Source: Phallusia fumigata
Taxonomy: Eukaryota > Chordata > Ascidiacea > Phlebobranchia > Ascidiidae
Length of the DNA stretch: 41,013 nt
Reading direction: 5' to 3'
Assembly: GCA_008931825.1 (NCBI GenBank)
Contig: QXVZ01025793.1
Coordinates: forward strand, 1 to 41,013
The number at the start of each line of letters is the position of its first letter. The stretch's first letter is position 1. The notes beneath the pieces are model-generated. The model was not told the origin of the DNA and did not search any database. It saw only the letters and a program-made list of their open reading frames with translations. The position numbers were made by a program, and so were the translations under genes. Below, in pieces: positions 12,901 to 23,596 of this stretch.

Positions 12901-14806
12901 TTTTTGCTCACAACTTTTGTAGTAGTGAAGAACCCTCTTAGTAATAGAATCTGAAGCAATAACTACAGTGTCTTCTTGTGATCTAAGTCGATGCTTTGGT
13001 GAGGACTTTGACATTACAAGGGTCATAAGTGGCACATTTTTATCCTTTTCCCTTCTTACTCTACAAACAAAATTTCAGTCTGTATATTTAAGTGCCAAAG
13101 AAAAATAGGAAGCTGACAACAATCTTAACACTTGCTTGTTCATAGACAGTCAGCTTTTACATACACTTGTGGTCCAATTTTAAAACAAGAACGCTTTGTA
13201 ATATCTGAATTAATGTGCATTCGGTCCCATAGTTAAATATGTTTTTATGCTATAGTTGTTTCTGCAGACAGAAACACATGGACTCAAAATATCTATATAT
13301 TTATTGTTTACACATTCTTCTATATATATGTACATGTTAAAAAATGTGGGGTACCACAAGCAGGTTCACAGAACAGTAGCAGATAATTGTAATAATTTTC
13401 TGATTTGTGTTTGATTAAGTTGAGTTGTGTTTTTACTAACAACTAAGAGAAAAAAAGAGGCATTGCTTTTAGCCTACGAACCAACCTACAAACTTCAGCA
13501 CAATTACACCATCTGAAGAAAAAGTATCAACTTGACCAGACACAAATTTTATGCCCTGATTAAACAAATTTAAAATTGGAGTTTTGAATTTTTTCCCCAA
13601 ACTGACAGACATATTCTTAGTTGTGCAAGCAGTAGGAGCTTAGGGTTAGCCATTCTATAAGTGTGCAAAACAATTGTGTGATATCTCAAAGAAAAGGTGA
13701 AAGGCTGGCTTTCACCAATCTTCTATTCTACTACCTCTACAGCCTATTAGAAATGAAAAATAAAAAAACAGAATCACATTGGATCATGGTCCAATCTACA
13801 AACTTTTAGAAAAAGAGACTCATATCAATAAGCGTCCCCTTTAAAACAGGACCTATAATCACAATGTTGTTTTGCACTTCGTCCCTTGGTTTACCTTGGC
13901 TTTTATTGCATGTTTGTTTCCGCAAGCAGAAATGTATGGGTCGCATGAAAAACTTTGCCAGGGTAATGTGAATACTGCAGCAAATGTGTACAACAAACTT
14001 TCAGTGAAATAACATATCTTTTAAGAGAGGGGTAATTGAATAGAAAAATACAGCCTGCTTCACAAATAAATTCCAGTGATAATACCTATGTTCTTCCAAA
14101 GCCACTTTTAGTTGAACATTTGACACAATGTCACCACGAACAACCAAAAAATTGGATTCAAAGAGGGATTTTTGATCAACATCACGCATCACATCACCAA
14201 GGGATGTAAAGTCAGCAGAAACTATTGGAGTGACTTTGCAAGGTGATGATCTGTTTGAATAAGGTACAGATTTATTTTTGGTTAGAAACTTTCCAGGCAA
14301 GTGAATGTACCCTACTTACGGCTTCATCCATTTGCTTTTGGACAAGTAGTCCTTAACTTGGCCAGCAAGGTGACAGCAATACACATACACATGCTTCACC
14401 TCACAAGAAGCTAAAAACTCCAAGGTGTAAGACAAAATTGGCCGATTTGCAAGGGGGAAAAGACACTAAAACAAATAAAAATTGTATACTACAAAAAATC
14501 TTACGCATTTTTAACAATTTTTTGAACAAATATTGTTTAAAATTTAATGCAGTATCAAAGTTGCAGCTGTACCTGACTATTAAGATATTGTCAGTGAAAC
14601 AAAAATAAATTTAACATGAAAGATAAAGTCAAATACTGTAAAATTTGGCATCAACAAAACATGAAAATATAATAAAAAATTACCCTTGGCTGTGTGGCTG
14701 ATATGGGATAGAACTGCAGATCAAAACTGTCAGCAATAACCACAGCTTCCAAAGCATTTTCCTGTTGTATGCTGGCATTTTGAGTGTCGGACTTCTTGCC
14801 TGGCAT
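6911..14806 (-). CDS. EIF2B5: Translation initiation factor eIF2B, epsilon subunit
   Basis: Catalytic subunit of the eIF2B guanine-nucleotide exchange factor, which recycles eIF2-GDP to eIF2-GTP in the cytosol and is the target of the integrated stress response. Exons, minus strand: 14806-14684, 14465-14320, 14250-14086, 13060-12883, 12676-12518, 12433-12271, 11015-10833, 10549-10425, 10361-10281, 9959-9860, 9745-9602, 9325-9249, 9138-9010, 8875-8750, 7353-7240, 6967-6911. They join in phase to 689 residues (human about 721). Residues 18-250 form the nucleotidyltransferase-like domain ([26 protein letters not shown]). TDNFDYQ at about 237-243 is the conserved NF motif region. Exons 7-9 encode the hexapeptide left-handed beta-helix. 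An acidic linker ([11 protein letters not shown]) follows, then the HEAT-like W2 domain with aromatic/acidic boxes [13 protein letters not shown] and [11 protein letters not shown] at the extreme C terminus. A false duplication of 1320 bp repeats exons 10-15; the model above uses each exon once. The start is the first ATG, four residues before a lysine pair, with the conserved domain following. Confidence 0.97.
7302..8621. repeat. Direct repeat copy 1 beside N at 8622 (likely assembly duplicate)
   Basis: 1320 bp repeated at 8623-9942 with a constant offset of 1321 and only a handful of substitutions. It holds second versions of EIF2B5 exons 11-14 (8424-8281, 8004-7928, 7817-7689, 7554-7429), part of exon 10 (8621-8539) and exon 15. 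Because each copy simply restarts the same gene segment at an N, this is best explained as two overlapping contigs joined without merging. Confidence 0.93.
8623..9942. repeat. Direct repeat copy 2 beside N at 8622 (likely assembly duplicate)
   Basis: Partner of 7302-8621. Copy 2 ends inside exon 10, whose remaining bases (9943-9959) are unique, and begins inside exon 15 (8674-8623), whose remainder is unique on the other side. One difference changes a codon in exon 13: proline here (Y-F-P-C), serine in copy 1 (Y-F-S-C), so the copies behave like alleles. Confidence 0.93.
11364..11525. repeat. Dispersed repeat family A, copy 1
   Basis: In an EIF2B5 intron. Shares the ordered blocks CACTTGGTCCCA, TTGTTTCTGCAG, ATGGGTC, GGGTACCA and ACAGTAGCAGATA with the copies near 13215-13400 and 13870-13990. 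No coding capacity. Probably a short interspersed element; class not determined. Confidence 0.6.
11600..11695. repeat. Dispersed repeat family B, copy 1
   Basis: Contains GGGGCTA, ACACCACAATGA-like and AACTGTCCAAATTTCA blocks that recur in the same order at about 11863-11975. Diverged, non-coding, within an EIF2B5 intron. Confidence 0.5.
11863..11975. repeat. Dispersed repeat family B, copy 2
   Basis: Second copy of the family at 11600-11695: GGGGCTAGCTGG, TACACCACAATGACATG and CAGTCTAAATTTCAAC are the shared landmarks. Confidence 0.5.
13215..13400. repeat. Dispersed repeat family A, copy 2
   Basis: Same landmark order as at 11364-11525 (CGGTCCCATAGTT, TTGTTTCTGCAG, GGGGTACCA, ACAGTAGCAGATAATT) with an AT-rich insertion of about 60 bp in the middle. 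Lies in EIF2B5 intron 3. Confidence 0.55.
13870..13990. repeat. Dispersed repeat family A, copy 3
   Basis: The most diverged copy: CACTTCGTCCC, TGTTTGTTTCCGCAAGCAGAAA and ATGGGTC are recognisable, followed by a decayed right end. In EIF2B5 intron 3. Confidence 0.45.
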
Positions 14807-15021
14807 TTTGCCCGTAATGCGAGGGAGCTATATCCTATGTATTATTTGTTTGCACTACAGGAAAGGTAATATTTTGTGATAAATCTAAAAACATCATTAA
14901 ACAAGAAAACACGACATTTTTGTTAATTCAGTTGGGCTCCGAATTTGGAAAATACGTTATGAAAACTAAATATATGGTTCAAACCAACTAAGATATTCAA
15001 ATAACTGTAGCATATGTGGTG

Positions 15022-15027
15022 CACGTG
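15022..15027. promoter_or_regulatory. CACGTG E-box
   Basis: Palindromic class-B E-box, the type bound by Myc/Max and USF, embedded in TGCACGTGCA between EIF2B5 and DCTD. Motif seen directly; use by a factor is inferred. Confidence 0.4.
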
Positions 15028-15133
15028 CAGGTTTGCTTAGAGACGCGAGCTCTTCAAATTTTCAGTCAACACGTTGATGCTCAAAGTGATTCAAGCGGAA
15101 TGAACCATAGCGAAACATGGGTCAAAGGTTATA

Positions 15134-15141
15134 TTTGGCGC
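15134..15141 (+). promoter_or_regulatory. E2F-type site
   Basis: TTTGGCGC followed by GAA fits the E2F/DP consensus TTTSSCGC exactly, about 250 bp before the DCTD start. E2F control is established for many genes of deoxynucleotide synthesis; its use here is an inference. Confidence 0.5.
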
Positions 15142-15387
15142 GAACTTTAGGTTGTGACGAGATGTTTGGAGTGTTTCGTGGCTTGTAAGAAGCAAGAAAT
15201 GAGCTGAGTGAGCTGAAAGTAAACGAAGTCACAAAAATCTGCACAAGATTGTTCATTATTTCACAGTTTTATTACTATTCATTGTAATGGTAGTCAAACG
15301 TGAAAAAGAGTTGTTCTATTTTGGCAGTGTAGTGTTTACCCTTTTTACCTGTAGGAGCTTTTAGTTTTTTAATTTGTTGCTAAAAAA

Positions 15388-16333
15388 ATGGAAAACGTTG
15401 ACCCAAATAAAACAAACAGGTAAGTATCCTAACACTGTTATATCTCGTAAGCATGTTGCAAATTATAAATATAACTAAACCACAGGGACCTTAACAGCAG
15501 AAGAGATGATTATTTGGAATGGAGAGATTACTTTATGGCTGTTGCCTTTCTTTCAGCACAGAGAAGTAAAGATCCGAGTACACAAGTAAACAACTTAAGT
15601 ATAATTTTAATGTCTTAAAATCATTTTGACCAACTTCCATATCACAGGTAGGAGCTTGTATTGTAAATGATGAAAACAAAATTGTTGGTATTGGTTACAA
15701 CGGAATGCCTAATGGATGTAGTGATGATGACTTGCCATGGAAAAGAGACTCTGATGATTGGTTGGATACCAAATACCCATATGGCGAGTAGAATGTTACA
15801 TTGGTAGAAGATTTGAAACATGTGGTACAATTTGTTATGTGTGTTTTTGTAACAGTTTGCCATGCTGAAATGAATGCAATAATGAACAAAAATTGTTCAA
15901 GTGTAAAGGGATGCACTATCTATGTGGCTTTATTTCCATGCAACGAGTGTGCAAAAATAATTGTGCAATCAGGTATGTAAATAATATTAATTTTCAGTTA
16001 CCTAGTTCAGAAATATATTTTCTTTGCAATTTTAGCCTGTGGAATTATGGAGTTTAAAACATTTGATGCCAGAAGACTGATAGATAGTAATCCAACAAAC
16101 AAAACTATCCTTATATACAGTCACTCATGCAAAAAACTTTTTTGTTACCAGGTATCAAGCATGTAGTATATTTTTCTGACAAACACAAAGAAAAACCATC
16201 AATGATTGCATCCAGACGATTGTTGGATCTTGCTGGGGTGCCATATACACAACATGTGCCAAAACAAAAAAAAATTGAAATAAACTTTGATCAAATAGAC
16301 ATTCGAGGAACTAAAAAAAATAGTTTTTTGTAA
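15388..16333 (+). CDS. DCTD: Deoxycytidylate (dCMP) deaminase
   Basis: Zinc enzyme that converts dCMP to dUMP, the substrate of thymidylate synthase, in the cytosolic pyrimidine pathway. Exons: 15388-15419, 15486-15585, 15648-15783, 15856-15972, 16152-16333; phases agree and give 188 residues (human about 178). The N-terminal part has [25 protein letters not shown] helix residues and the [13 protein letters not shown] strand. The active site is CHAEMNAI (zinc-binding His, proton-shuttle Glu) with the cysteine pair in FPCNEC. The GIGYNGMP loop and the [12 protein letters not shown] strand match the family. The third intron needs a GC donor (15784-15785, GCGAGT) to join TAT-G to TT-TGC and give YPYVCHAE, as in other animals; a GT four bases later breaks the frame. 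An in-frame open stretch with its own acceptor (16036-16151) could produce a truncated isoform. Start codon is the first ATG before the first exon. Transcribed divergently from EIF2B5. Confidence 0.97.
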
Positions 16334-17089
16334 AACTTCTAAGTTTTTTTGGAAACTAAGTACGTTGGGTTTAACTAGATGTATAAATTGTTTAAAAAAG
16401 TGTACAAACTAGCTTGCATACAACAAGATCAAAAACGTTATTAAATAACGTTTTGATGGACAGTTTTTTGTCTGTGCTAAAGGTACAGTTTTGTAAAGAA
16501 GGAAAACAACTTTTATGATTTATTGCAACAAACTTAATATTGGCTGTGCTTTGTGACAGTACAGCTATGGTTTTTTAAGGAGGCAAAGCTGAATTCAGAA
16601 AATTTTAAGGATGCATAGAAGGATAATGTTGCTCCATGCTTGAGTAATTGTGGTGATGTCTTTAAAAATGCTTCTTTTATCTGTTGTTTAACAACAATGT
16701 TTGTGTTTTTTGTATTCTTTGTGATTTTACTGATATAGTCCAATAAACAAACGGTAAATTTGTCATTGTGCCGATATAAAATGTTCAATGCAACTACGTA
16801 AAGTATTTTATTACAACTACTATACATCAAATTATTATGCTGCCATATGTGGTTGTATTAAAGAAATAGTAATCAAAAACCTTTTTGCATGTTAGTAACC
16901 CACCGTGCCGCCATCATCAGTTGAAAAAAATTTTGTGTAACCTTACCCCCGATCGCAATGATCTTCAAATTTATATTATGTGCTAAGCGCGAGCGGGCTG
17001 ATTGACGGTTGCGCTCGATAAAATGGAAACATTTAAACCAGGTTACTGTAGAGGGCAGGAAGCAGAAATGACGCCACACTGCTGTAGAG
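16334..17089. other. DCTD 3' flank
   Basis: AT-rich sequence between the DCTD stop and the hAT-like element. It contains an inverted repeat at 16432-16454 and an AATAAA at 16742-16747 that could be the poly(A) signal, giving a 3' UTR of about 430 bases. No gene recognised. Confidence 0.5.
16432..16454. repeat. Perfect 11-bp inverted repeat (hairpin)
   Basis: AAAACGTTATT, one central A, then AATAACGTTTT. It lies about 100 bases past the DCTD stop codon, so it would form a stable hairpin in the 3' UTR. The flanking ATC/GAT extends the stem with one bulged A. Role unknown. Confidence 0.7.
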
Positions 17090-17772
17090 TAGGGTTGCCA
17101 GATTGACATTTCGATAAAAAGTCAAACAATTCCATAAAAATATCAAATACATTTTTTACACTCAAATGATTTATAAAAACAGCCGAAGGTGTTACAGCTT
17201 CACCACAACAGGTTCCTACGTGAAGAAAATGCACTTCATGGTCGATTTGTATGATTACGAATCACAGGTATGAACAAAAACCATAAACGTCGCACGCAAA
17301 TTCACGGCAGCACAACAATCCTATCAGCCTTATGGGATTTCTGTTGCGTCATTACCATTTGGTCTTTCATAATTTGCTAGTAAATAAGTTCTGTGGAAAG
17401 CTTTAACGTAAAGTCGCAAGTCACGTCACATCACAAGCCTAATGCAAACTTTGGCGGGCCATATGCAACACAATCAAAACCACAGTCGCGGGTCGCACTT
17501 CGGACACGTTTGACTTAACTGCTGTGTTGCGGCCACATCAATTTCGCAACAGCACGGAATGTAATGTTTCATTTGTGGTGTTCAGGCTGGTAGTATACAA
17601 TCTAAACTCCTCGTATGTCTGTGATCATCAGTGTAATTTTATGGAAATGGCCCATGTTGATTAATTTTAGCAACAATGTACAAAAAGCCAAACAAATTTT
17701 CTGACGCCAACCATCTTGAAAAAAGCCAGATTTCTGGAATTTGGCTTCAAAAAAGCCAATCTGGCAAGCCTG
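17090..17772. mobile_element. Non-autonomous hAT-like DNA transposon
   Basis: 683 bp bounded by 18-bp imperfect terminal inverted repeats, TAGGGTTGCCAGATTGAC at the left and CAGGCTTGCCAGATTGGC (reverse complement of 17755-17772) at the right, 15 of 18 matching. Both ends abut an identical 8-bp sequence CTGTAGAG (17082-17089 and 17773-17780), the target-site duplication length of hAT elements. No transposase reading frame is present. The right subterminal region has extra CAGATTTCTGG-like repeats. Family placement rests on TIR and target-site features only. Confidence 0.78.
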
Positions 17773-20700
17773 CTGTAGAGCACTAACGTTTGGGATATCT
17801 GATATCTCGGCGAGACGTTTTTTATTCGGATGCAACATTACGCTTGGGGGCGGAAAAGTGCCACATACAATTAGCCTACACTTTTCCTGAAAACAGAAAT
17901 GTCACGCATCAGGTTGCATCTATATTGTGTAATAAAAATATTTGTATTTGTCTCGTCTTCTCCACCGCACCTGCTTATATACGCTATTTGTTAAAAGCCC
18001 AGTGATGTGGGATTGTATGCTGCATCTTTTGATTAGACTTTGAGCTGGGTCCAAAACAGTTCCGCCTTATCTACCTGCAACTACTACCTTGTATAGGTTT
18101 CAATTTTTTTGGAAACACGGCCCATCGTGTTAACAACACTTCATTTACAGTGAGGTCAATAAGTAGTACTTATAAGTAGTGTGACACCGTACCCCAGTAC
18201 GTGTAGGGCATAGATTTAAAACAGAGATTTTAAATAACAAATTGATTTTGTTTATTGTACCTGTAAGCTTGCAATAATGCCCAGTAGTTGCTTGTCCTTA
18301 TTTTGCTGCAAGGTCGTTGGAGCGTCGTCCCATTATGGATTTCCATTTACTTTTCACCTCGCGCAGCTCGAAAGGTGTTCGATAAATCTTTGCCTTCGCG
18401 GCTCGACAAATTGTCGATGGGCGGGCATGGCGTTTTGAGCGTCCGCAGCCTGACGCGCGAGCATCGTTTATTCTGCGATTGTTTTAATTGCGCTTACCTC
18501 CTATTCCCAGTTTAATGGCTACGCGGGCCTAAATCGTAGACTGCTATAATCCAATCAGGGCCGATTCCCGGAGGAGCGTTTCATTCCCGCGCGCCGCAAT
18601 GACAACCCGGCTGAGCGAAGTCATTTGTCTAATGGTTTTTGTTGGGCGCGCGGTGACGACGAGGAGGCAAACGCGTGCCGAAAATGATTTAAAATCCGTA
18701 CACGGAAAAGCGATTTGTCGTCAACAAAACCTGACTGCTGCCAACAGTCAAAAAATTGCGCCTTGGCCCAAATAAAAATCAGCCTTGGTCGATTGGATTA
18801 ATAAACTGTACTTAAATGATAACAATGTCGTTTGTACTGTTTGTGTTTGTTGCATCGAGAAATTTGCTCTTTACCCAAACGTTTATGTGTCATGGTTTTT
18901 GGAAATCTGGAGTACCCGTCCAAATTTTTCGTATTGGCTATAGTTGCTATAACTTTGCAGTCATTCATAATTAATTTCTAAAACAATGTCATCTGCATTG
19001 TAAACATAGTAAAAATTAACCCCCCGCGCCAACTTGCCTGCACATCCACCGGTTCGGTACCTCTGGTCCTAATGCATTTATTGCATAGCCGATGTTCACT
19101 TGGCCCCTGCGAATATAGCCCCGACAGAACCAATTAAGGTAATTGCTCCGCGATCGACAATAATAAATGTGCGATGTCAGTCAAGGCCGGGCCACCGTTC
19201 CCAGCAGACTTGCCCTGAGCGTATGTTGCCTAAGCTCCTTATGTCGCTTTCACGGAGCATTAAGGCGGGTGCAAAATTTTGGCTGCAAAACTTTGCGGCC
19301 ACTTGCGGACTGACTTGATGCTTATCGCCAATTGAGGCTCGCTATGTCGTGATCCACGGACAATAAAATTTAATTATTTGTGTTATTTTGTGAGTTTACC
19401 GGTCAGAAAACTCCGTTGTATTGCGAATAAAGCAAACAAAAACCAGCTGATGCTATTAAAAAAAGTCCCAATCGCTTTTAAATTAGGAATTAATTAAAAA
19501 ACAACTTATTTTAGCCACAGGGAATTTTCAGTACTTTTGCGCTTTGGTAAATTAGTTTGAGATTTATTTTTGTGCAGAAAAAGCAGAACTTTAACATGGT
19601 TTACTTGGTTGAACCAAATTAATCCGTTTACCTTTACACTTTAAAACATTCATTGTGGGAAGTTTTGTCCTAATTAAAAACGCTTATAAACGAGTAATCG
19701 TTTCGATTATCTGGTTGTTACAAATTTATTAGACCGTTTTCTGTTTAAATCTCTTTTTTCCGAATGGAAGCTGAACGTCCGGTTCGTATCCAGCGTTGCG
19801 GAACCGTGATTGCCCGATGACTTCATTACTTTTGTCTTCGTCACGTCATGCGCGCGATTGCTGTCAATTATGTTAAATTGATCGCCTATGGGTGTGCACT
19901 AGTAAACGAATCGGGTAAAAATCCGGGCATTTATTTTGTGCATTAAGATCGTTTCATTGAAGTGTAAAATTTCGCTTCACATGGACACCATGAGGCACAA
20001 AAAACATTAATGTCAAACTTGTACTTGAAACAAACAAGGATTTAATATTTCCAGCGCATTAAACAACGTATATGGCTTTTCATGTCAAACCACAGCTTAG
20101 CATCTGGTTTTCAAGTTTTCATCTTTGTAATGCAACATTATCTGCGCATGCCTTTTCAATGCATCAGATGACATTTTAAATGCAACGTTAATAGCCGATA
20201 GCCCTTCCTTTGCCTAAACGACAAAGACAGAACGAAAAAACGATGAAAACACAAGAAAAACTCTCAGTCGTCCTTTGCGGCGTTGCCTCCCGCTGGTTGG
20301 TTATCGTCGGCGCACATCTTAAGTTGCACTCATGATGCCCACCTCAGTCGATATGCTTGGAAACAACCAACACGCGTCCCCTCTCCCTCCACAACGCCTC
20401 GCACCAAAGCGAACAGATCATGACAATAAGTGCTTACCGCTTTGAAGCCTCCACCGACAGATTGAGAAACATTTCACGGCATTTGGTCAACGTTAACAAA
20501 TCCACGGTATAGAAACAACGGGCGGTCTAATATGGTTTCAAGATATGGCGTTGGTTGGGAAATCGAAGCAGCTGGTGAGTGGAATATGGAAAGTAGGTAT
20601 GCACGCGTTTGAGTTAAAGCAGCGGTTGATGGGTGAAAAAAACCTTCCTAAAATAAAATACATTCGTAACACTACAAACGACGTTTTTATTCATTATAGA

Positions 20701-21684
20701 TTAGCCCTTTCGATCGCTTTGGCTCTTTCCTTGTTTTTGAAATCATGAAAGGTAAAATGACAGGAAGAACACCTAAAGTTTTGTGTTTTGTGTTGCCTGT
20801 TGCTCGAATAAAGTGTAAGCACAAAATGTTACAACAGCAGCTGAAACAAAAGATAAAAAGTTCGACAGTCGAAAGTAACTGAACATACCATTTTGTATTT
20901 TGCAAACGGTGCTATGATGAAGTGTATCTGTTACAAATTGTTTTATTTTGGAAGTTAACACCTATGATAACACAAACTTTAATATTCAATCGAGACCGTA
21001 ATCTACGAACTCTTAGCAACTTTCATTGTTGTTTCGAAAGTTAGCAAGAGTTAAAAAGAAAATAGTGCTGGTTACAATGCAATGAACAGCATGATGCACG
21101 GACCCCAGTACGACCTCTTGTAGATACGCTAAATACATCAGTGATCGCGTGAGAATCGAAAAACGGGAAAAAAACGTGCGGCATACTCGACGAACTGGCG
21201 TGAACCGGCGTTGTGGTCCAGCAACAATAGCCGTCAACATTCACCATTGCCCCTCCTTCCGTTTGCTATTCACGCTGACCAGTGTTGCGTTACATCGTGA
21301 TTGGATCAAAGCGCATCAGGGGATGTGCGAATCGGCGCAAGTGACCTGATCCCACCGGGAAGTCGCTAGTTTGTGCGTCGGAGACGAGCCGAAGTTGACA
21401 TGGATTGATGAACGGTGCCGATGGCGATTTTTCTACTTGTGAAAGTTGACATGGGGCCGCCAATTTTTTGCAGAAATTGTTTCATGCAGAGTTATGTGGT
21501 GATCTGGAAAACTCCAGTTGCACTTGCTGTAAGAGAAGTCGCTTTGTAGAGAGGCTGATACTTTTATGCAAACCTAAATAAATAGTTTTAAAAATAGGAA
21601 CAAAATCAGTACAAAACCATAAAAAGCGACAATTCTTATTGGCTACATTAATGCAGCCAGATGGAAATTCTAGGGCCCCATGCC

Positions 21685-21787
21685 CCTTAAATCTCCAAGT
21701 TGTTATTTAAGGTGAGTTACCCCCGACAAAAAAGTTACTTGCTTGAAGCCATAAACTTTTGGGCCTTAACCAAAATTTAGGGCTCTT
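21685..21787. repeat. Direct repeat copy 1 beside N at 21788 (likely assembly duplicate)
   Basis: 103 bp repeated at 21789-21891 with about four differences; separated by exactly one N. Same pattern as the other four N positions. Confidence 0.9.
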
Positions 21788-21788
21788 N

Positions 21789-21891
21789 CCTTAAATCTCC
21801 AAGTTGTTATTTAAGGTGGGTTACCCCCGACAAAAAAGTTACTTGCTTGAAGCCATAAACTTTTTGGCCTTAACCAAAATTTAAGGCTCTT
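21789..21891. repeat. Direct repeat copy 2 beside N at 21788 (likely assembly duplicate)
   Basis: Partner of 21685-21787, offset 104. Confidence 0.9.
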
Positions 21892-23596
21892 TACGCTTTT
21901 GATTGCGTACGTTGTCTCTTTGTCGTTTGAGATAAACACATGTTTTGCGAGCATCACAGAATAACAGCTACTTAGTTGTATAACAAACCATGCTTCTTGT
22001 GTGACACACAAAAATAAGTATTTTATTCAAAAGCTTTGACAATAAATTATTATTATTTATCAAACCTTCTAACTTTTCTTTTTTTAAGTTGTAACTTGAT
22101 CTATAAAACTCTGTAACGAATCAACGCCTTGACCTTGATCAATGTAAAACAGTAAAGCGCCATCAAACGATTCTATTAAGCCTTCGACTAAGTTCGCATA
22201 CACCGCTCAGGTGCGCCTAATGTACACTTAGGGCGGGCACAAAATGGCCACCGCCTCTAGCCTCGCTTTCAAGCGCCCCTCGCTGTAATGGCCCCCACTG
22301 AATGGAGCCAATTACTTCAGAACAAAAAGTCCAAATCAGTCCAAGTCGCCAAGCGTTAAAAGCTGGACCACTTGTTATTTGCCAGTGCTAACATTGCGTC
22401 GATTTTAAGTGAGTTACACGCACTGCGTTGACGTTTTTGGTCGTTCGAAATGTTATTAAATTCCAAATGGAGTGAGTCTATTACGCGGGTGCGCGCGCAG
22501 CACCTGCTCTTTCTTTTTGTTGCAAGACGACCGCCATTCCCAGTTCTGCGGTGAGCGAGTCCTGTTTAAGCATTTTCTTTCTCCAGGCTTCTGTCCCAAT
22601 GCGTCATTAAGAAAAGGACTGAAAAAAGTCTTTCGAATCGAATAAAACAGTCCTTTCAAAAATAAAACACTGAGAATTAAAAAAATATTAAGGGTTTGCT
22701 AGCTGGCAAATTTATGTGCCATGATTAGTAAAAATAGGCTACATTACTTAACAACGTATTTTTTGGCCAAATTAAAAAGACTTATTCTTTACTATTAAAA
22801 ATCCTGAAAAATTTGCATGCAAAATATTTGATTGAAAACATGCCTCAAGGCAAAGGAAGTGTGTTCCATTGCATCAATTTTCCTTTTAGCCCTGAACTTC
22901 ATTTTTTTGTGACCAAAAATACCATCAAACACATTTTTACATTTTGGGGATAAAACTTCTTGTGGTGGCGACCCAGAGCGGGACACCGTAACACCAAAGA
23001 ACAATTGGTCTGGAAGCATTCTGTGTGGTGGCCTGAAACGGCTGACTCTACGGGGCGAATTTTAATCCAATTTCTCGCGAGCGCGTGCCAGAAGAAGAGG
23101 CGGCGGCGAAGGCGCTTCACCCTGGGACTGGGAGCGGCCGGGAAAAAAAGGGGAAAAGGCCAATTGACTTTATATCGGCGCGATAACAACATTGTCGTGA
23201 CAGTGTAGCAATTGCAGTTGATTTTGGCGACATAATGCAGTTTCGATGAGAAATTGGATTTGATGATTATGCAGTTATGTTCTCAACTTGTTTCGGGCAT
23301 TCGATTTGACGGAACTTGCCCAAGTTCGCGCTTATTCCATTTACATGGATTTAATAACGCAATAAGAAAGTGTAGCCGGTGGCTGATTGCATCAAGTTAA
23401 AGTCGCCCGGGGTTACAGGCATTTATTTCCGGGCCCAGGAATTATTACTTTTTAATTCATAGCGGAAATGATAATTGTTTCAGTGAAATGTTAATTTCTT
23501 CATTTGCTCAGGATATACAGGAAAATCAATTCAGCGGATTTTTTTATTATCGCTTTTGCGCAATTTTCCATTTGACACTACCGTTTGACAACTGTG

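Larger units (their letters stand above)
14807..15387. promoter_or_regulatory. Bidirectional promoter region of EIF2B5 and DCTD
   Basis: 581 bp separate the start codons of two divergently transcribed housekeeping genes. Within it are a perfect CACGTG E-box (15022-15027) inside the 10-bp palindrome TGCACGTGCA, and a perfect E2F consensus TTTGGCGC (15134-15141). No convincing TATA box at a sensible distance from either ATG was seen. Transcription start sites cannot be placed from sequence alone. Confidence 0.65.
17781..23596. promoter_or_regulatory. Gene-free region upstream of Phox2
   Basis: About 5.8 kb with no recognisable exon. From about 18300 the sequence becomes visibly richer in CpG (for example 18350-18700, 19030-19300, 22200-22560 and 23040-23180), with CCAAT (18551-18555) and many ATTA/TAAT homeodomain half-sites. 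It must hold the Phox2 promoter; a TATAT element near 23171 in GCGC-rich sequence is a weak core-promoter candidate. Open frames in this stretch look like chance. One artefactual repeat pair lies at 21685-21891. Confidence 0.5.

Noticed and set aside
15784..15791. GT at 15788 as the normal donor for DCTD intron 3
   Set aside because: It shifts the frame and destroys the conserved zinc-binding CHAE motif; no compatible acceptor is present.
17602..17838. A minus-strand frame overlapping the hAT-like element's right end
   Set aside because: No transposase motifs; it crosses the element boundary and its target duplication, so it is a chance frame.
17781..23596. tRNA or other structured RNA genes, or a CRISPR array
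   Set aside because: No B-box-like GGTTCGAATCC with a partner A-box, and no regularly spaced repeats were seen here or elsewhere in the window.
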